A model generated the notes under the pieces. That model did no database searches and had not been told where the DNA came from. It saw only the letters and a list, made by a program, of their open reading frames with translations. The translations under genes were made by a program, and so were the position numbers. Below are positions 7,414 through 16,385 of a stretch of 64,000 bases of DNA, in pieces. Every line of letters starts with the position of its first letter. Position 1 is the stretch's first letter. Origin of the DNA: a bacterium (lineage in GTDB: Bacteria; Zhuqueibacterota; QNDG01; JAFGCO01); the NCBI GenBank assembly GCA_016930535.1, contig JAFGGN010000055.1:29511-93510 (forward strand). Reading direction: 5' to 3'.

Positions 7414-9726
7414 ATACAGAGAAGACAAATCGACATCGACGGCGTTGTGCAGGGTGTGGGATTCCGTCCCTTCGTGTATCGTGAGGCCCTGAAACTCGGA
7501 CTGAGCGGCTTTGTCACCAACACCCCGGACGGCGTTCAGGTCGAAGCCCAGGGGCGGGCCGCGGATCTCGACCGCTTTGTTCGGATATTGCAGGAATCAG
7601 CCCCCGTTCGTTCGATCATCAGCCGTCTCAGTGCCGTTGAAATTCCTGTTCAGGAGGATGGAACGTTCACGATCCGTCACTCCAGAAAATCCGTACACAG
7701 GCGCACACTGATTTCCCCGGATATCGCCACATGCGATCATTGTATCCGGGAATTGTTCGATCCGCAAAACCGGCGTTATCTTTATCCCTTCATCAACTGT
7801 ACCGAATGCGGTCCCCGTTATACCATCATTCAGGACATACCCTATGACCGGCCCCGCACCACCATGTCCGCTTTTACCATGTGCCCGGACTGTGAACGTG
7901 AATATCGGGATCCCGGGGACAGGCGGTTTCATGCACAGCCCAACGCGTGCCCGGTATGCGGTCCCCATGTGTGGCTCACGGATGCGGAAGGGAATCCGGT
8001 ACAGACCGCGGACCCTTTTTCAATGGCCTTGGACTTCCTTGAAAAAGATCAGATCCTGGCAGTCAAGGGGCTCGGCGGCTTTCATCTCGTCTGTGATGCA
8101 GGCAGCCCGGAGGCCGTGAAACGCCTGAGAATCCGTAAAAACAGGGAAGAAAAACCCCTGGCTGTCATGGTGAAAAATGTAAAGGTGATGCAGACATTCG
8201 CGGATGCGGACGATCATGAAATCGCGCTGTTATGTTCACATGAACGCCCCATCGTGCTGGTTAAAAAAAAGAGGCCTTTTTCCCTGGCGCCCAACGTGGC
8301 CCCGGATAACGGGTATATCGGCGTCATGCTTCCGTATACACCGCTGCATCATCTGCTGTTCAGGGGAGCCCTGGCCGTTCTTGTGATGACGAGCGGAAAC
8401 ATTTCCGAAGAACCGATTGCGTTCGAAAATGATGAAGCCCTGAATCGTCTGGGAACGGTTGCCGACTATTTTCTGATGCACAACCGGGATATTTTTATAC
8501 GGTGCGATGATTCGGTTTCCATGTTCGTTCACGGAGCACAACGGCTCGTCCGGCGATCGCGGGGCATGGCGCCATTGCCTGTTTTCGTCCCGGAAAGGAA
8601 AAGACAGACGCTGGCTGTGGGGGGTGAGCTGAAAAATACTGTGGCATTTGCCAAAAAGGACCGCGTTTATCTCAGCCATTACATCGGAGATCTTGAAAAT
8701 GCGGAAACCATGGCCTCTTTCGTACAGGCTCTGACCCATTTCCAGAAAATCATGGATATCCGCCCCGGGTGTATCGTGCACGATCTGCATCCCGAATACC
8801 TGTCCACGCAGTGGGCCCTGCAGCAGGAAAATCTGATCAAAATACCCGTTCAGCATCATTTTGCGCATATTGTCTCCTGTATGGCGGAAAACAGGGTGCT
8901 CGAACCCGTGATCGGCCTTGCGCTGGACGGGACAGGCTACGGAACGGACGGACAGATATGGGGGGGCGAGGTCCTGACAGCCGATTATACCGGATACGAA
9001 CGCATGGCCCATCTGGATTACCGCGCCATGCCCGGCGGATCCGCGGCCATACGCGATCCATGGCGCATGGCCCTTTCCTGTATGCATGCCTGGCAGAAAC
9101 CGGACCCTTCCGGTCTGGATGCATGGATCGAATCCCTGCGTACGGATCTGTTCCGGAACATACCGGACGAACACCTTCGGGCCGCAGCCATGCTCATCGT
9201 CAGAAAGATCAATACACCGATGACTTCCAGCATGGGCCGGCTTTTCGATGCGGTTTCGTTTCTCTGCGGATGCTGTGAAAAATCCACTTATGAAGGTCAG
9301 CCTGCGATGATGCTGGAACGGCTCATGCCGGACCGGCCGGAACTGTCCGGGCTGGACGGATATCCGGATGCGTTTTCAATGAATCCCGGAGAGAATCCCG
9401 TGCGGATCGGGTTTGATGGACTGATCCGGATGATTGTGGAAGATGTCCTGAACAGGGTGCCGGTTTCGGACATCAGCACCCGGTTTCACCTGTCCGTTGC
9501 GGATCTCTTTGTGGACCTGTGCCGGTCGGTCTTTGAAAAAACGGGGATCAGGCGCGTGGCCCTCAGCGGAGGGTGCTTTCAAAACCGGTTTTTACTTTCC
9601 CGGATTTCATCCGGGCTGGAGCGCAGGGAACTGACGGTTCTTTCGCACCGGCATGTACCGTGCAACGACGCCGGCTTGTCTTTGGGCCAGGCCGTCATCG
9701 GGCAATGGGCCTCTCCGGACGGCTGA
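7414..9726 (+). CDS. hypF: Carbamoyltransferase HypF, likely non-canonical ATA start
   Basis: HypF makes carbamoyl adenylate and passes the carbamoyl group to HypE for the cyanide ligands of [NiFe] hydrogenase. In order the protein has an acylphosphatase domain (GVVQGVGFRPF), two zinc-finger pairs (CDHC/CTEC, CPDC/CPVC), a YrdC-like domain (KGLGGFHLVCDA) and a Kae1-like domain ending in ALSGGCFQN. The first canonical start, GTG at 7447, would remove the first beta strand of the acylphosphatase domain. Conserved-looking residues QRRQIDIDG are encoded upstream, and an in-frame TAG at 7393 bounds the extension. AGAGGA lies just before an ATA at 7414, so ATA, or a miscalled ATG, is the most sensible start. 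This gives 770 residues. It is the first gene of the hyp cluster. Confidence 0.93.
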   Translation: MQRRQIDIDGVVQGVGFRPFVYREALKLGLSGFVTNTPDGVQVEAQGRAADLDRFVRILQESAPVRSIISRLSAVEIPVQEDGTFTIRHSRKSVHRRTLISPDIATCDHCIRELFDPQNRRYLYPFINCTECGPRYTIIQDIPYDRPRTTMSAFTMCPDCEREYRDPGDRRFHAQPNACPVCGPHVWLTDAEGNPVQTADPFSMALDFLEKDQILAVKGLGGFHLVCDAGSPEAVKRLRIRKNREEKPLAVMVKNVKVMQTFADADDHEIALLCSHERPIVLVKKKRPFSLAPNVAPDNGYIGVMLPYTPLHHLLFRGALAVLVMTSGNISEEPIAFENDEALNRLGTVADYFLMHNRDIFIRCDDSVSMFVHGAQRLVRRSRGMAPLPVFVPERKRQTLAVGGELKNTVAFAKKDRVYLSHYIGDLENAETMASFVQALTHFQKIMDIRPGCIVHDLHPEYLSTQWALQQENLIKIPVQHHFAHIVSCMAENRVLEPVIGLALDGTGYGTDGQIWGGEVLTADYTGYERMAHLDYRAMPGGSAAIRDPWRMALSCMHAWQKPDPSGLDAWIESLRTDLFRNIPDEHLRAAAMLIVRKINTPMTSSMGRLFDAVSFLCGCCEKSTYEGQPAMMLERLMPDRPELSGLDGYPDAFSMNPGENPVRIGFDGLIRMIVEDVLNRVPVSDISTRFHLSVADLFVDLCRSVFEKTGIRRVALSGGCFQNRFLLSRISSGLERRELTVLSHRHVPCNDAGLSLGQAVIGQWASPDG

Positions 9727-9768
9727 AGCACAAAGAACTTGATTTTTAAACACGGGCGGGTTAATTTG

Positions 9769-10194
9769 ATGAACATGTTTTCCAGGGCCTTTGAAAGGCT
9801 GCGTACAGCCAATAAGAAACAGCTTGAGACCATCCGGTTGCACAATGGTCTGGCATCGGATTCCGGATCCGGATTTGTCCGCTGGCAGCTGATCGTTTTT
9901 CTTCTCGTGACACTTCTGCTCTGTATTGCGGACGCGGTTCTCTCCATCCATCTGTTGAAAATGGGAGCATGGGAAGCCAATCCGTTCATGCGGTTTGCCA
10001 TGTCTGTCAGTCTCGAATTTTTCATCCTTTCCAAATATATCCTGACAGCAGGCGGTCTTCTGCTTCTGCTCAGATTCGGAAAGGTACGCATTCTTGACGA
10101 ATCGGTGGCACTGGAGGAGATTGCCGCCGGTTTCATTCTTTTTTATCTGGGGCTCGTTCTGTATGAAATCGAATGCTCCATGTGCCTGGGATAG
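9769..10194 (+). CDS. DUF5658-like small membrane protein inside the hyp cluster
   Basis: This 141-residue protein has a cytoplasmic N-terminal third and three or four membrane helices (about 42-62, 78-100 and 115-137). The motif DAVLSIHLLKMGAWEANP in the first helix resembles DUF5658 membrane proteins. It lies between hypF and hypC on the same strand with short gaps, so it is probably co-transcribed, though no role in hydrogenase maturation is known to me. ATG at 9769 is preceded by GGGCGGG. A TTG at 9739 is in frame but has no ribosome site. Confidence 0.7.
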   Translation: MNMFSRAFERLRTANKKQLETIRLHNGLASDSGSGFVRWQLIVFLLVTLLLCIADAVLSIHLLKMGAWEANPFMRFAMSVSLEFFILSKYILTAGGLLLLLRFGKVRILDESVALEEIAAGFILFYLGLVLYEIECSMCLG

Positions 10195-10203
10195 GAGGAT
10201 TGC

Positions 10204-10422
10204 ATGTGTCTTGCGGTACCGATGCGCATTGTAAAAATTGACGGAAACAGTGCCGTTGCCGAAGCCGGGGAAATCAGTCAGACAATTGACATACAACTCG
10301 TTCCGTCCATTCAGCTCAATGATTATGTGATCGTGCATGCGGGATTCGCCATACAGAAAATGGATGAAAGTTATGCACGGGAGGCACTCGAGCTGTTTGA
10401 AGAAATGGGCCGCATCTCTTGA
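10204..10422 (+). CDS. hypC: Hydrogenase maturation chaperone HypC
   Basis: The 72-residue protein starts with the hallmark MCLAVP, whose Cys2 binds the iron centre and the hydrogenase large subunit. It is of normal family length. AGGAGG stands just before the ATG. HypC works with HypD, which overlaps its stop codon by four bases, to build and deliver the Fe(CN)2CO unit. Confidence 0.95.
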   Translation: MCLAVPMRIVKIDGNSAVAEAGEISQTIDIQLVPSIQLNDYVIVHAGFAIQKMDESYAREALELFEEMGRIS

Positions 10423-11510
10423 AATATGTTTCAGAATTCCAGGACCGGAACGCCGTTCAATATCTTGCGGCATCCATTCGGGAACGGGTTGCCGGTAAAG
10501 ATCTGACCATTATGGAGGTCTGCGGCACGCATACCATGGCCATAGCCCGCTCCGGTTTGCGGGAACTGCTGCCGGATCAACTGACACTGATTTCCGGTCC
10601 GGGATGTCCCGTATGTGTGACCGATGTATCCTATATCGACAGGGCCATCGCTCTGTCCCGAATGCACGGTACAGTGATTGCCACTTTCGGAGATTTGATG
10701 CGTGTCCCGGGTTCCGATTCGACTCTGGAAAAAGAACGCGCCAACGGGGCCGATATACGGATCGTGACCTCTGCCATGGATGCCCTGTTCATGGCCGGAC
10801 AAAAGGCCGGTCAGCGGGTGATATTTCTCGGAATCGGGTTTGAAACCACGATCCCCACTGTGGGCGTGGTCATTCAATCGGCCAAATCCCGGCATATCCG
10901 GAATTTTTACGTACTTTCATCCCATAAAATCATGCCCCCGGCCATGAAAGCGCTGTGTGAAGGGGATGTCCGGATCGACGGATTTCTATGCCCCGGCCAT
11001 GTCAGTACCATTACAGGACCTGCAATTTATGATGACATAGTGAAGCAATACGGAAAGGGATGTGTGGTGACGGGATTCGAGCCGACGGATATACTCTCCG
11101 GTATACTCATGCTTTCGAAGCAGATCCTGGCAAAAACGCCCGCCGTCGAAAATCAATATAAACGGGCGGTGCTGCCGGACGGCAATCCCAGGGCAAAAGA
11201 AGTGATGGATGAAGTATTCGAATCCTGTGATACCCCGTGGCGGGGACTTGGAACCATTCCGGCAAGCGGTTTGAAAATCCGGGATGCCTATGCATCCTGG
11301 GATGCTTCGGTGCAGATCGCAGTGCCTGTCAAGGAGAGCCGGGAGCCTCACGGATGCAGGTGCGGGGACGTGCTGACCGGACGCATTCAGCCGGAGGCAT
11401 GCCCCTTGTTCGGAAATCCCTGTACACCCGATTATCCGGCAGGCGCCTGCATGGTCTCAAGTGAAGGCACCTGTGCCGCGCATTACAAATACGGATTTCA
11501 CCGGAAATGA
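10419..11510 (+). CDS. hypD: Hydrogenase maturation protein HypD
   Basis: This 363-residue iron-sulfur protein provides the scaffold on which cyanide from HypE is attached to iron. Visible motifs are CGTHTMAIARSG, GPGCPVCVTD, and the C-terminal cysteines in CRCGD, EACPLFGNPC and GACMVSSEGTC, which hold the 4Fe-4S cluster. The start is a TTG whose last two bases begin the hypC stop codon (TTGA). The next in-frame ATG would remove 32 residues just before the conserved CGTH motif. Confidence 0.95.
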   Translation: MKYVSEFQDRNAVQYLAASIRERVAGKDLTIMEVCGTHTMAIARSGLRELLPDQLTLISGPGCPVCVTDVSYIDRAIALSRMHGTVIATFGDLMRVPGSDSTLEKERANGADIRIVTSAMDALFMAGQKAGQRVIFLGIGFETTIPTVGVVIQSAKSRHIRNFYVLSSHKIMPPAMKALCEGDVRIDGFLCPGHVSTITGPAIYDDIVKQYGKGCVVTGFEPTDILSGILMLSKQILAKTPAVENQYKRAVLPDGNPRAKEVMDEVFESCDTPWRGLGTIPASGLKIRDAYASWDASVQIAVPVKESREPHGCRCGDVLTGRIQPEACPLFGNPCTPDYPAGACMVSSEGTCAAHYKYGFHRK

Positions 11511-12517
11511 AAAATGACATTATACAGCTTTCCCATGGCGCCGGAGGCAGGCAGACACAGCGTCTTGTCAGCCGTATATTTGCCGCGGCTTTTGAAAATC
11601 CATGTCTGGATGTTCTGAACGATGCGAGTGTGCTGCCCTGGGAACAGGATCGTCTGGTGATGACAACGGATACCTACGTGGTGACGCCTCTGTTTTTTCC
11701 GGGAGGGGATATCGGCAGGCTGGCCGTATGCGGGACCGTGAACGATCTGGCTGTCATGGGCGCCATGCCGGTTTACATCAGTACAGGTTTCATTCTGGAA
11801 GAGGGATTTGCCATTGCCGACCTGGAAAAAATCGCATCGTCCATGCGTCAGGCGGCCGATGAAGCAGGCGCCGTGATCGTTACCGGTGATACGAAAGTGG
11901 TTCCGAAACATAAGGGAGACGGCGTGTTTATCAACACGGCCGGAATAGGACGCCTGGTATCGGAACAGACGATTTCTGCGGAACAGATCAGGCCCGGCGA
12001 TGCCGTGATCCTGACCGGTTCCGTGGGCAATCATGGCCTGGCCGTCATCTCGGCGCGGGGAGAATTCGGACTGAAGGGCCCGCTCCGCTCGGATGTGGCA
12101 CCGCTATCCGGAATGGTTCAGGACCTTCTCCGGGCAGGAATCCGTATTCATGCCATGAGGGACGCCACGCGGGGCGGTGTGGCCACGGTTCTCAATGAAC
12201 TCGCGGAAACCGCCGGAGTTTCGATTACGGTGAATGAATCCGCCGTTCCGCTCAGCGAAGCGGTTCACAGTGCGTGCACGATTCTCGGATTTGACCCCCT
12301 GTATGTGGCGAACGAGGGACTGCTCGTGATTGTTTTGCCTGCCGGGGAAACCGAAAACGCCCTTCAAATCCTGCGTGGTCACAAGTATGGATCGGAAGCT
12401 GTCCATGCAGGGGAAGTGCATCAGGAAGCAAATCATTGTGTATATCTTAAAACCGCGATAGGGAGCCGCCGTATGCTGAATATGCGGTCCGGTGAGCAGT
12501 TACCCCGTATCTGCTGA
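11507..12517 (+). CDS. hypE: Carbamoyl dehydratase HypE
   Basis: HypE dehydrates the carbamoyl group received from HypF to a thiocyanate on its terminal cysteine. The 336-residue protein has the PurM-like fold with SHGAGGRQ, TGDTKVV and DATRGGVATVLNE. It ends in LPRIC, so the essential C-terminal Cys is present. It overlaps hypD as ATGA. hypA, hypB and hydrogenase structural genes do not occur in this window, so this is a partial maturation set. Confidence 0.95.
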   Translation: MKNDIIQLSHGAGGRQTQRLVSRIFAAAFENPCLDVLNDASVLPWEQDRLVMTTDTYVVTPLFFPGGDIGRLAVCGTVNDLAVMGAMPVYISTGFILEEGFAIADLEKIASSMRQAADEAGAVIVTGDTKVVPKHKGDGVFINTAGIGRLVSEQTISAEQIRPGDAVILTGSVGNHGLAVISARGEFGLKGPLRSDVAPLSGMVQDLLRAGIRIHAMRDATRGGVATVLNELAETAGVSITVNESAVPLSEAVHSACTILGFDPLYVANEGLLVIVLPAGETENALQILRGHKYGSEAVHAGEVHQEANHCVYLKTAIGSRRMLNMRSGEQLPRIC

Positions 12518-12528
12518 TAAAAAAATAC

Positions 12529-12557
12529 TTGTGATCTTGAAAAAAAATGTGTATACT
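12529..12557 (+). promoter_or_regulatory. Putative promoter reading antisense to the lipoprotein gene
   Basis: TTGTGA at 12529-12534, 17 bases, then TATACT at 12552-12557. It points rightward across the minus-strand lipoprotein gene toward the PHP gene at 13017. It may give a long leader or an antisense RNA. Confidence 0.4.
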
Positions 12558-12926
12558 TTATTCCACCGCACGTTCCAAAATTAAGGGATTTTTCCGATCA
12601 GAAATTTGTTCAACGCGTGCAGGTTCTTTTAGCTCTATCTGATCGATTACTTGTTGAAGAAATGCTTCCCAGCGCTCCGGCTCAATATTTATTTCATTGT
12701 AAACGGAAATATATTCCTCTTTGGTCAGATGATGTATTTCGAGAATGGAAAGAGCGGAATCCTGATATGCCGGAGACGAGGGATCGCAGGATCCCTGTAA
12801 AATCAGTAAATCGGCAGTGGCATCTGTAACTTTCTTATAAACCGGATCCGAGGTTGTCCGGTGACTGCGGGTACAGGCCAGTATCAACAGAAAAAGAATG
12901 AAAATGATTCGTCCGAATGTTTTCAT
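12558..12926 (-). CDS. Small lipoprotein of unknown function
   Basis: This 122-residue protein has a lipoprotein signal with the lipobox Ile-Leu-Ala-Cys, so Cys18 should be lipidated after signal peptidase II cleavage. The mature part is hydrophilic and helical, with SILEIHHLTKEEY and many acidic residues, and no family is evident. GGAG lies eight bases before the ATG on the minus strand. It stands alone and converges with hypE. It could act in the periplasm or at the inner face of the outer membrane. Confidence 0.7.
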   Translation of the reverse strand: MKTFGRIIFILFLLILACTRSHRTTSDPVYKKVTDATADLLILQGSCDPSSPAYQDSALSILEIHHLTKEEYISVYNEINIEPERWEAFLQQVIDQIELKEPARVEQISDRKNPLILERAVE

Positions 12927-13016
12927 GAAATGCTCCGGCTGTCAGCACTGTTGATTTAAAGAAAGCAATTTAATCGATTAATGCAAGTCGAAACCTCAAT
13001 CAATCATTAAACAGGC

Positions 13017-13859
13017 ATGGACCGTATGGACCGTTGGGCGGATATGCATTTGCACACTTATTGTTCCGATGGCTTATTCAGCCCTGAGGAAGCGGTACAA
13101 CGTGCGAGTGATCTTGGTCTGGCGGCAATCGGTATCTGCGATCATGATACGATAGCCGGACTGGAAGACGCCATCGCGGCCGGTGAAAAATACGGTGTCG
13201 AAATCATTCCGGGAGTGGAACTGAGCAGTCAGTTCAAGGGCAGGGACATACACATACTCGGTTATTATTTCGATTTTAACAACAGGCCCCTGAGCGATTA
13301 CATGAAACTCTTTCGTGAGGAACGTCATAAACGGGCCGCAAAAATGGTTGTCAATCTCAATATGGACGGTGTGCAGATCAATATGGATGATGTGGTGGAA
13401 AAATCACAGGGTAAATCCATCGGCCGTCCGCATATTGCCGAGGTCCTGATGGAAAAGGGATATGTCGAAACGTTTCAGGAAGCCTTTCATCGCTTCATCG
13501 GATACGGTGCCTCGTCCTATGTTGAAAAATATAAAATCGAACCGGGCGGGGCAATCCGGCTGATTTCGGAAGCGCGCGGATTGTCGGTTCTTGCGCATCC
13601 CGGACCGATTGTTACGGATGAGATGATCGTGGATCTCATCAAAAACGGCCTCGACGGTATCGAGGTGATTCATCCCAATCTTGACGAGCGGCGTACGAGC
13701 CATCTGATCGGGATTGCACGGCAGTACGATCTGCTTATTTCAGGCGGATCGGACTGCCACGGCGGACGTTCGGGTGATATCTGCATGGGCAAGTATACGG
13801 TTCCGTACAATGTTCTGCAGGATATGAAGGACAGAAAATCACGCATGGATGCAGCATGA
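13017..13859 (+). CDS. PHP-domain phosphoesterase (TrpH / RNase AM family)
   Basis: The 280-residue protein belongs to the PHP family whose E. coli member (YciV/TrpH/Rnm) hydrolyses nucleoside 3',5'-bisphosphates and trims short RNA 5' ends. Metal ligands are visible in DMHLHTYCSDG, CDHDT, PGVELS, LAHPG and GSDCHGG, so the trinuclear site appears complete. The gene starts with a tandem duplication ATGGACCGT-ATGGACCGT, so either ATG could be used. It overlaps radC by four bases (ATGA) and heads a probable operon with radC, the STAS gene, birA and coaX. Confidence 0.88.
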   Translation: MDRMDRWADMHLHTYCSDGLFSPEEAVQRASDLGLAAIGICDHDTIAGLEDAIAAGEKYGVEIIPGVELSSQFKGRDIHILGYYFDFNNRPLSDYMKLFREERHKRAAKMVVNLNMDGVQINMDDVVEKSQGKSIGRPHIAEVLMEKGYVETFQEAFHRFIGYGASSYVEKYKIEPGGAIRLISEARGLSVLAHPGPIVTDEMIVDLIKNGLDGIEVIHPNLDERRTSHLIGIARQYDLLISGGSDCHGGRSGDICMGKYTVPYNVLQDMKDRKSRMDAA

Positions 13860-14575
13860 GCGGCCTGTCCGAAAGTGTCCGGGAATCCCTGTTTTACCAT
13901 ACCAGGATCAGGGACTGGCCTGAAAGTGAAAGACCGAGAGAGAAGATGATCCTTCACGGCAGTCCGATTCTGTCCGATGCGGAGCTGATCGCCATACTGG
14001 TCGGATCGGGTTCCGGCAGAGTCACTGCCCTGGACGTTGCAAAACGGATGCTGATGGATCATGACGGACTGATCAACCTGTCGAAATGCAATCTGTCCGA
14101 ACTGACAAGGATGAAGGGAATCGGCCGGGCACGGGCATGCAGCCTGCTCGCCGCATTTGAAATCGGCCGCAGAATAGAGTGTCATTTGCCCCGGCGGTCT
14201 GTGAAAATTACTGAACCCGCGGATTGTGTCAGGCAGTATGAGGCGGGTCTCCGTGCCGTAAAACATGAAATATTCAAGGTGGTTCTTCTGGATAATGCAA
14301 ACCGGATCATCCGGGATATCGATATCACGAAAGGTACACTGAATGCGAGTCTCGTCCATCCGAGGGAAGTCTTTAAAACGGCAGTGGATTATCTGGCTGC
14401 CGGGGTCATTCTGATGCACAATCATCCATCCGGTGAGGCATTTCCGTCAGAACAGGACAGGCAGGTGACGCAGCAGATGGTGAAAGCCGGACTGATTATC
14501 GGAATCCCGGTGCTCGATCATATCATTGTCGCGGATCGTTCACATTTCAGTTTTGCGAATGAAGGATTGCTCTAA
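13856..14575 (+). CDS. radC: RadC family protein (JAB/MPN domain)
   Basis: The 239-residue protein has the standard layout: an N-terminal UPF0758 region, a helix-hairpin-helix-like stretch (LTRMKGIGRARACSLLAA), then the JAB1/MPN metal site HNHPSGEAFPSEQD. The metal-binding His and Asp residues are present. Although named after a radiation phenotype, the family's biochemical role is unsettled. It overlaps the PHP gene by four bases. Confidence 0.92.
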   Translation: MSGLSESVRESLFYHTRIRDWPESERPREKMILHGSPILSDAELIAILVGSGSGRVTALDVAKRMLMDHDGLINLSKCNLSELTRMKGIGRARACSLLAAFEIGRRIECHLPRRSVKITEPADCVRQYEAGLRAVKHEIFKVVLLDNANRIIRDIDITKGTLNASLVHPREVFKTAVDYLAAGVILMHNHPSGEAFPSEQDRQVTQQMVKAGLIIGIPVLDHIIVADRSHFSFANEGLL

Positions 14576-14600
14576 TTAATGCAACAGGCGGAGAATCTGT

Positions 14601-14957
14601 ATGAAGTATGAAAAGGAAAACACCGAGGGTATCATTATTGTACGTGTTCAGGAATCGCAGATTACCATGAGCGAAGCCCCGGACGTGAAAACCGCTTTAC
14701 TGGGATTGATGGTGGAGGAAGGGGACTGTATTCTGCTGAATCTCAGATCGGTTCAGAAAATGGACAGTACGGGTATGGGAGCGCTTCTTTTCGGGATACG
14801 GCAGGCAGAACAGCATGACAAGGAGCTGTGTGTCTGCGAACTGAACGACAAGGTCCGGTTTCTGATCCGGATTGCCCGTCTCGAAGAAGTCATCGATGTG
14901 TTTGAATCCGAGAAAGAAGCCCTTGCCGAACTCAAGGACGAGGAGGGCGATGCCTGA
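14601..14957 (+). CDS. STAS-domain anti-sigma factor antagonist-like protein
   Basis: This 118-residue single-domain protein has the SpoIIAA-type fold. The phosphorylation loop reads MDSTGMGALLFGI, and the Ser in DSTG is the usual target of a partner kinase. No partner kinase or sigma factor lies nearby, so the pathway is open. The birA start lies inside its 3' end. Confidence 0.87.
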   Translation: MKYEKENTEGIIIVRVQESQITMSEAPDVKTALLGLMVEEGDCILLNLRSVQKMDSTGMGALLFGIRQAEQHDKELCVCELNDKVRFLIRIARLEEVIDVFESEKEALAELKDEEGDA

Positions 14958-15567
14958 ACCGCTCGATTCCGAATCTGTTCTTGCTGCTTTAAACGGATGC
15001 AGTCTGGGTAAACATCTGCAAATTTTCCCGGAACTCGACTCAACAAATGATTATTTGAAATACCATAAGCATGCTGATCATGATCACGGCACACTGATCG
15101 TTGCGGAGAAACAAACACGGGGCCGCGGAGGATACGGCCGTTTCTGGGATTCGCCGGCGCGCCTTGGTTTGTGGTTTTCCATGCTGTTTATTCCGGTTTC
15201 CCATAGTATCGATGAATTGCAGTGGAGACAGCTTGGACCCGAGGCCTGTGTGAAGGCGGTTCATGAGGCCTGCAATATCGTCCTCTTTCCCAAATGGCCC
15301 AATGATCTGTGCTATGAAAACAGGAAAATCGGAGGCGTGCTGACGGAACTGAACCGGAACCGGAATGGTATCTATCGTGTTATTGTCGGAATCGGCATCA
15401 ATGTCAATCAGACAGAAAATGATTTTGACACGGCAATCACGGGCAAGGCGGCTTCTCTGAAGATGATCGCAGGCCGGGATTTTGACAGGCAGAACATCCT
15501 GGTTCATATTGTGCGTGATTTGGAACAAGTTTACCTGTCTTTTTATCAGGAAAACGGAATGGGATGA
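14950..15567 (+). CDS. birA: Biotin-[acetyl-CoA-carboxylase] ligase, catalytic domain only
   Basis: The protein activates biotin with ATP and attaches it to the biotin carrier protein. Its 205 residues cover the catalytic domain only, and the N-terminal repressor helix-turn-helix of E. coli BirA is absent. Motifs are STNDYLK, the biotinyl-adenylate loop TRGRGGYGR (usually GRGRRGR), and KWPNDLCYENRKIGGVL. The ATG at 14950 has AGGAGG nine bases upstream and overlaps the STAS gene by eight bases. The family's short C-terminal cap seems very short or missing. coaX follows. Confidence 0.9.
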   Translation: MPEPLDSESVLAALNGCSLGKHLQIFPELDSTNDYLKYHKHADHDHGTLIVAEKQTRGRGGYGRFWDSPARLGLWFSMLFIPVSHSIDELQWRQLGPEACVKAVHEACNIVLFPKWPNDLCYENRKIGGVLTELNRNRNGIYRVIVGIGINVNQTENDFDTAITGKAASLKMIAGRDFDRQNILVHIVRDLEQVYLSFYQENGMG

Positions 15568-15586
15568 TGATGCAAAGGGAAGAAAA

Positions 15587-16369
15587 ATGAAATTGCTCCT
15601 GGTCACGGATATCGGCAATACAGAGACGGTGATCGGGCTCTATTCCGGTGAGAAACTGGTTGCCACTTGGCGTTTTTCAAGCAAGATTCCGCGAACGCCG
15701 GATGAACTGTGGATCCTTTTGAAAATGTGGTGCCTGGATTCAGGCATTGATTTTGCAGCCATTCAGGCAGTGATAATATCTTCGGTCGTACCTTCGTTGA
15801 CCGCAGTTTTTCAGCAAATGGTTTCGGATTATCTGAAACTTGAATCGCTGGTCGTGTCGTCCGAAACCGATACCGGTTTGAAAATTCAATATCAGGTACC
15901 CCAGCAGGTCGGTGCCGACAGAATATGCAATGCAGTGGCGGGCGCGCATTTGTACGGCACACCCGTGATTATCGTGGATCTGGGAACAGCGACGACATTC
16001 GATGTGGTATCTCCGGAACTCGTTTATCTCGGGGGGGTCATTTCGCTGGGTCTGGCCGGTGCCTCCAATGAGCTGCACCGTCTTGCCGCAAAATTGCCGA
16101 GAGTCGACCTTGTTTTTCCTGCTCATGTGGTAGGGAGGTCCACGGAGGAAAGCATGCAGTCGGGCATCATGTGGGGCAGTGTGGCACTGATAGACGGCAT
16201 GATCGAAAAAATACAGGATGAGATGCAATGGGACCGTGTTGCAGTGGCTGCAACCGGCGGTGCTGCCCGGCTGATCACGGACCGCTCAAAGAGAATTGAA
16301 CAGATCAACATGCATTTGACACTGGAAGGCATGAAAATTATTTATCATCGTTTGCACGGACAACGCTAA
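15587..16369 (+). CDS. coaX: Type III pantothenate kinase
   Basis: CoaX phosphorylates pantothenate in the first step of coenzyme A synthesis. The 260-residue protein has the ASKHA-fold motifs VTDIGNTETVIGLY (phosphate 1), GADRICNAVAGAH and VDLGTATTFD. The ATG at 15587, after AGGGAAG, gives the canonical N terminus. A longer frame reaching back into birA is not needed. The birA-coaX order is common in many bacteria. Confidence 0.94.
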   Translation: MKLLLVTDIGNTETVIGLYSGEKLVATWRFSSKIPRTPDELWILLKMWCLDSGIDFAAIQAVIISSVVPSLTAVFQQMVSDYLKLESLVVSSETDTGLKIQYQVPQQVGADRICNAVAGAHLYGTPVIIVDLGTATTFDVVSPELVYLGGVISLGLAGASNELHRLAAKLPRVDLVFPAHVVGRSTEESMQSGIMWGSVALIDGMIEKIQDEMQWDRVAVAATGGAARLITDRSKRIEQINMHLTLEGMKIIYHRLHGQR

Positions 16370-16385
16370 GCAAGGAGGATGTTTG

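Noticed and set aside
12617..12829. 70-residue plus-strand frame
   Set aside because: It is opposite the lipoprotein gene, which has a clear signal peptide and lipobox.
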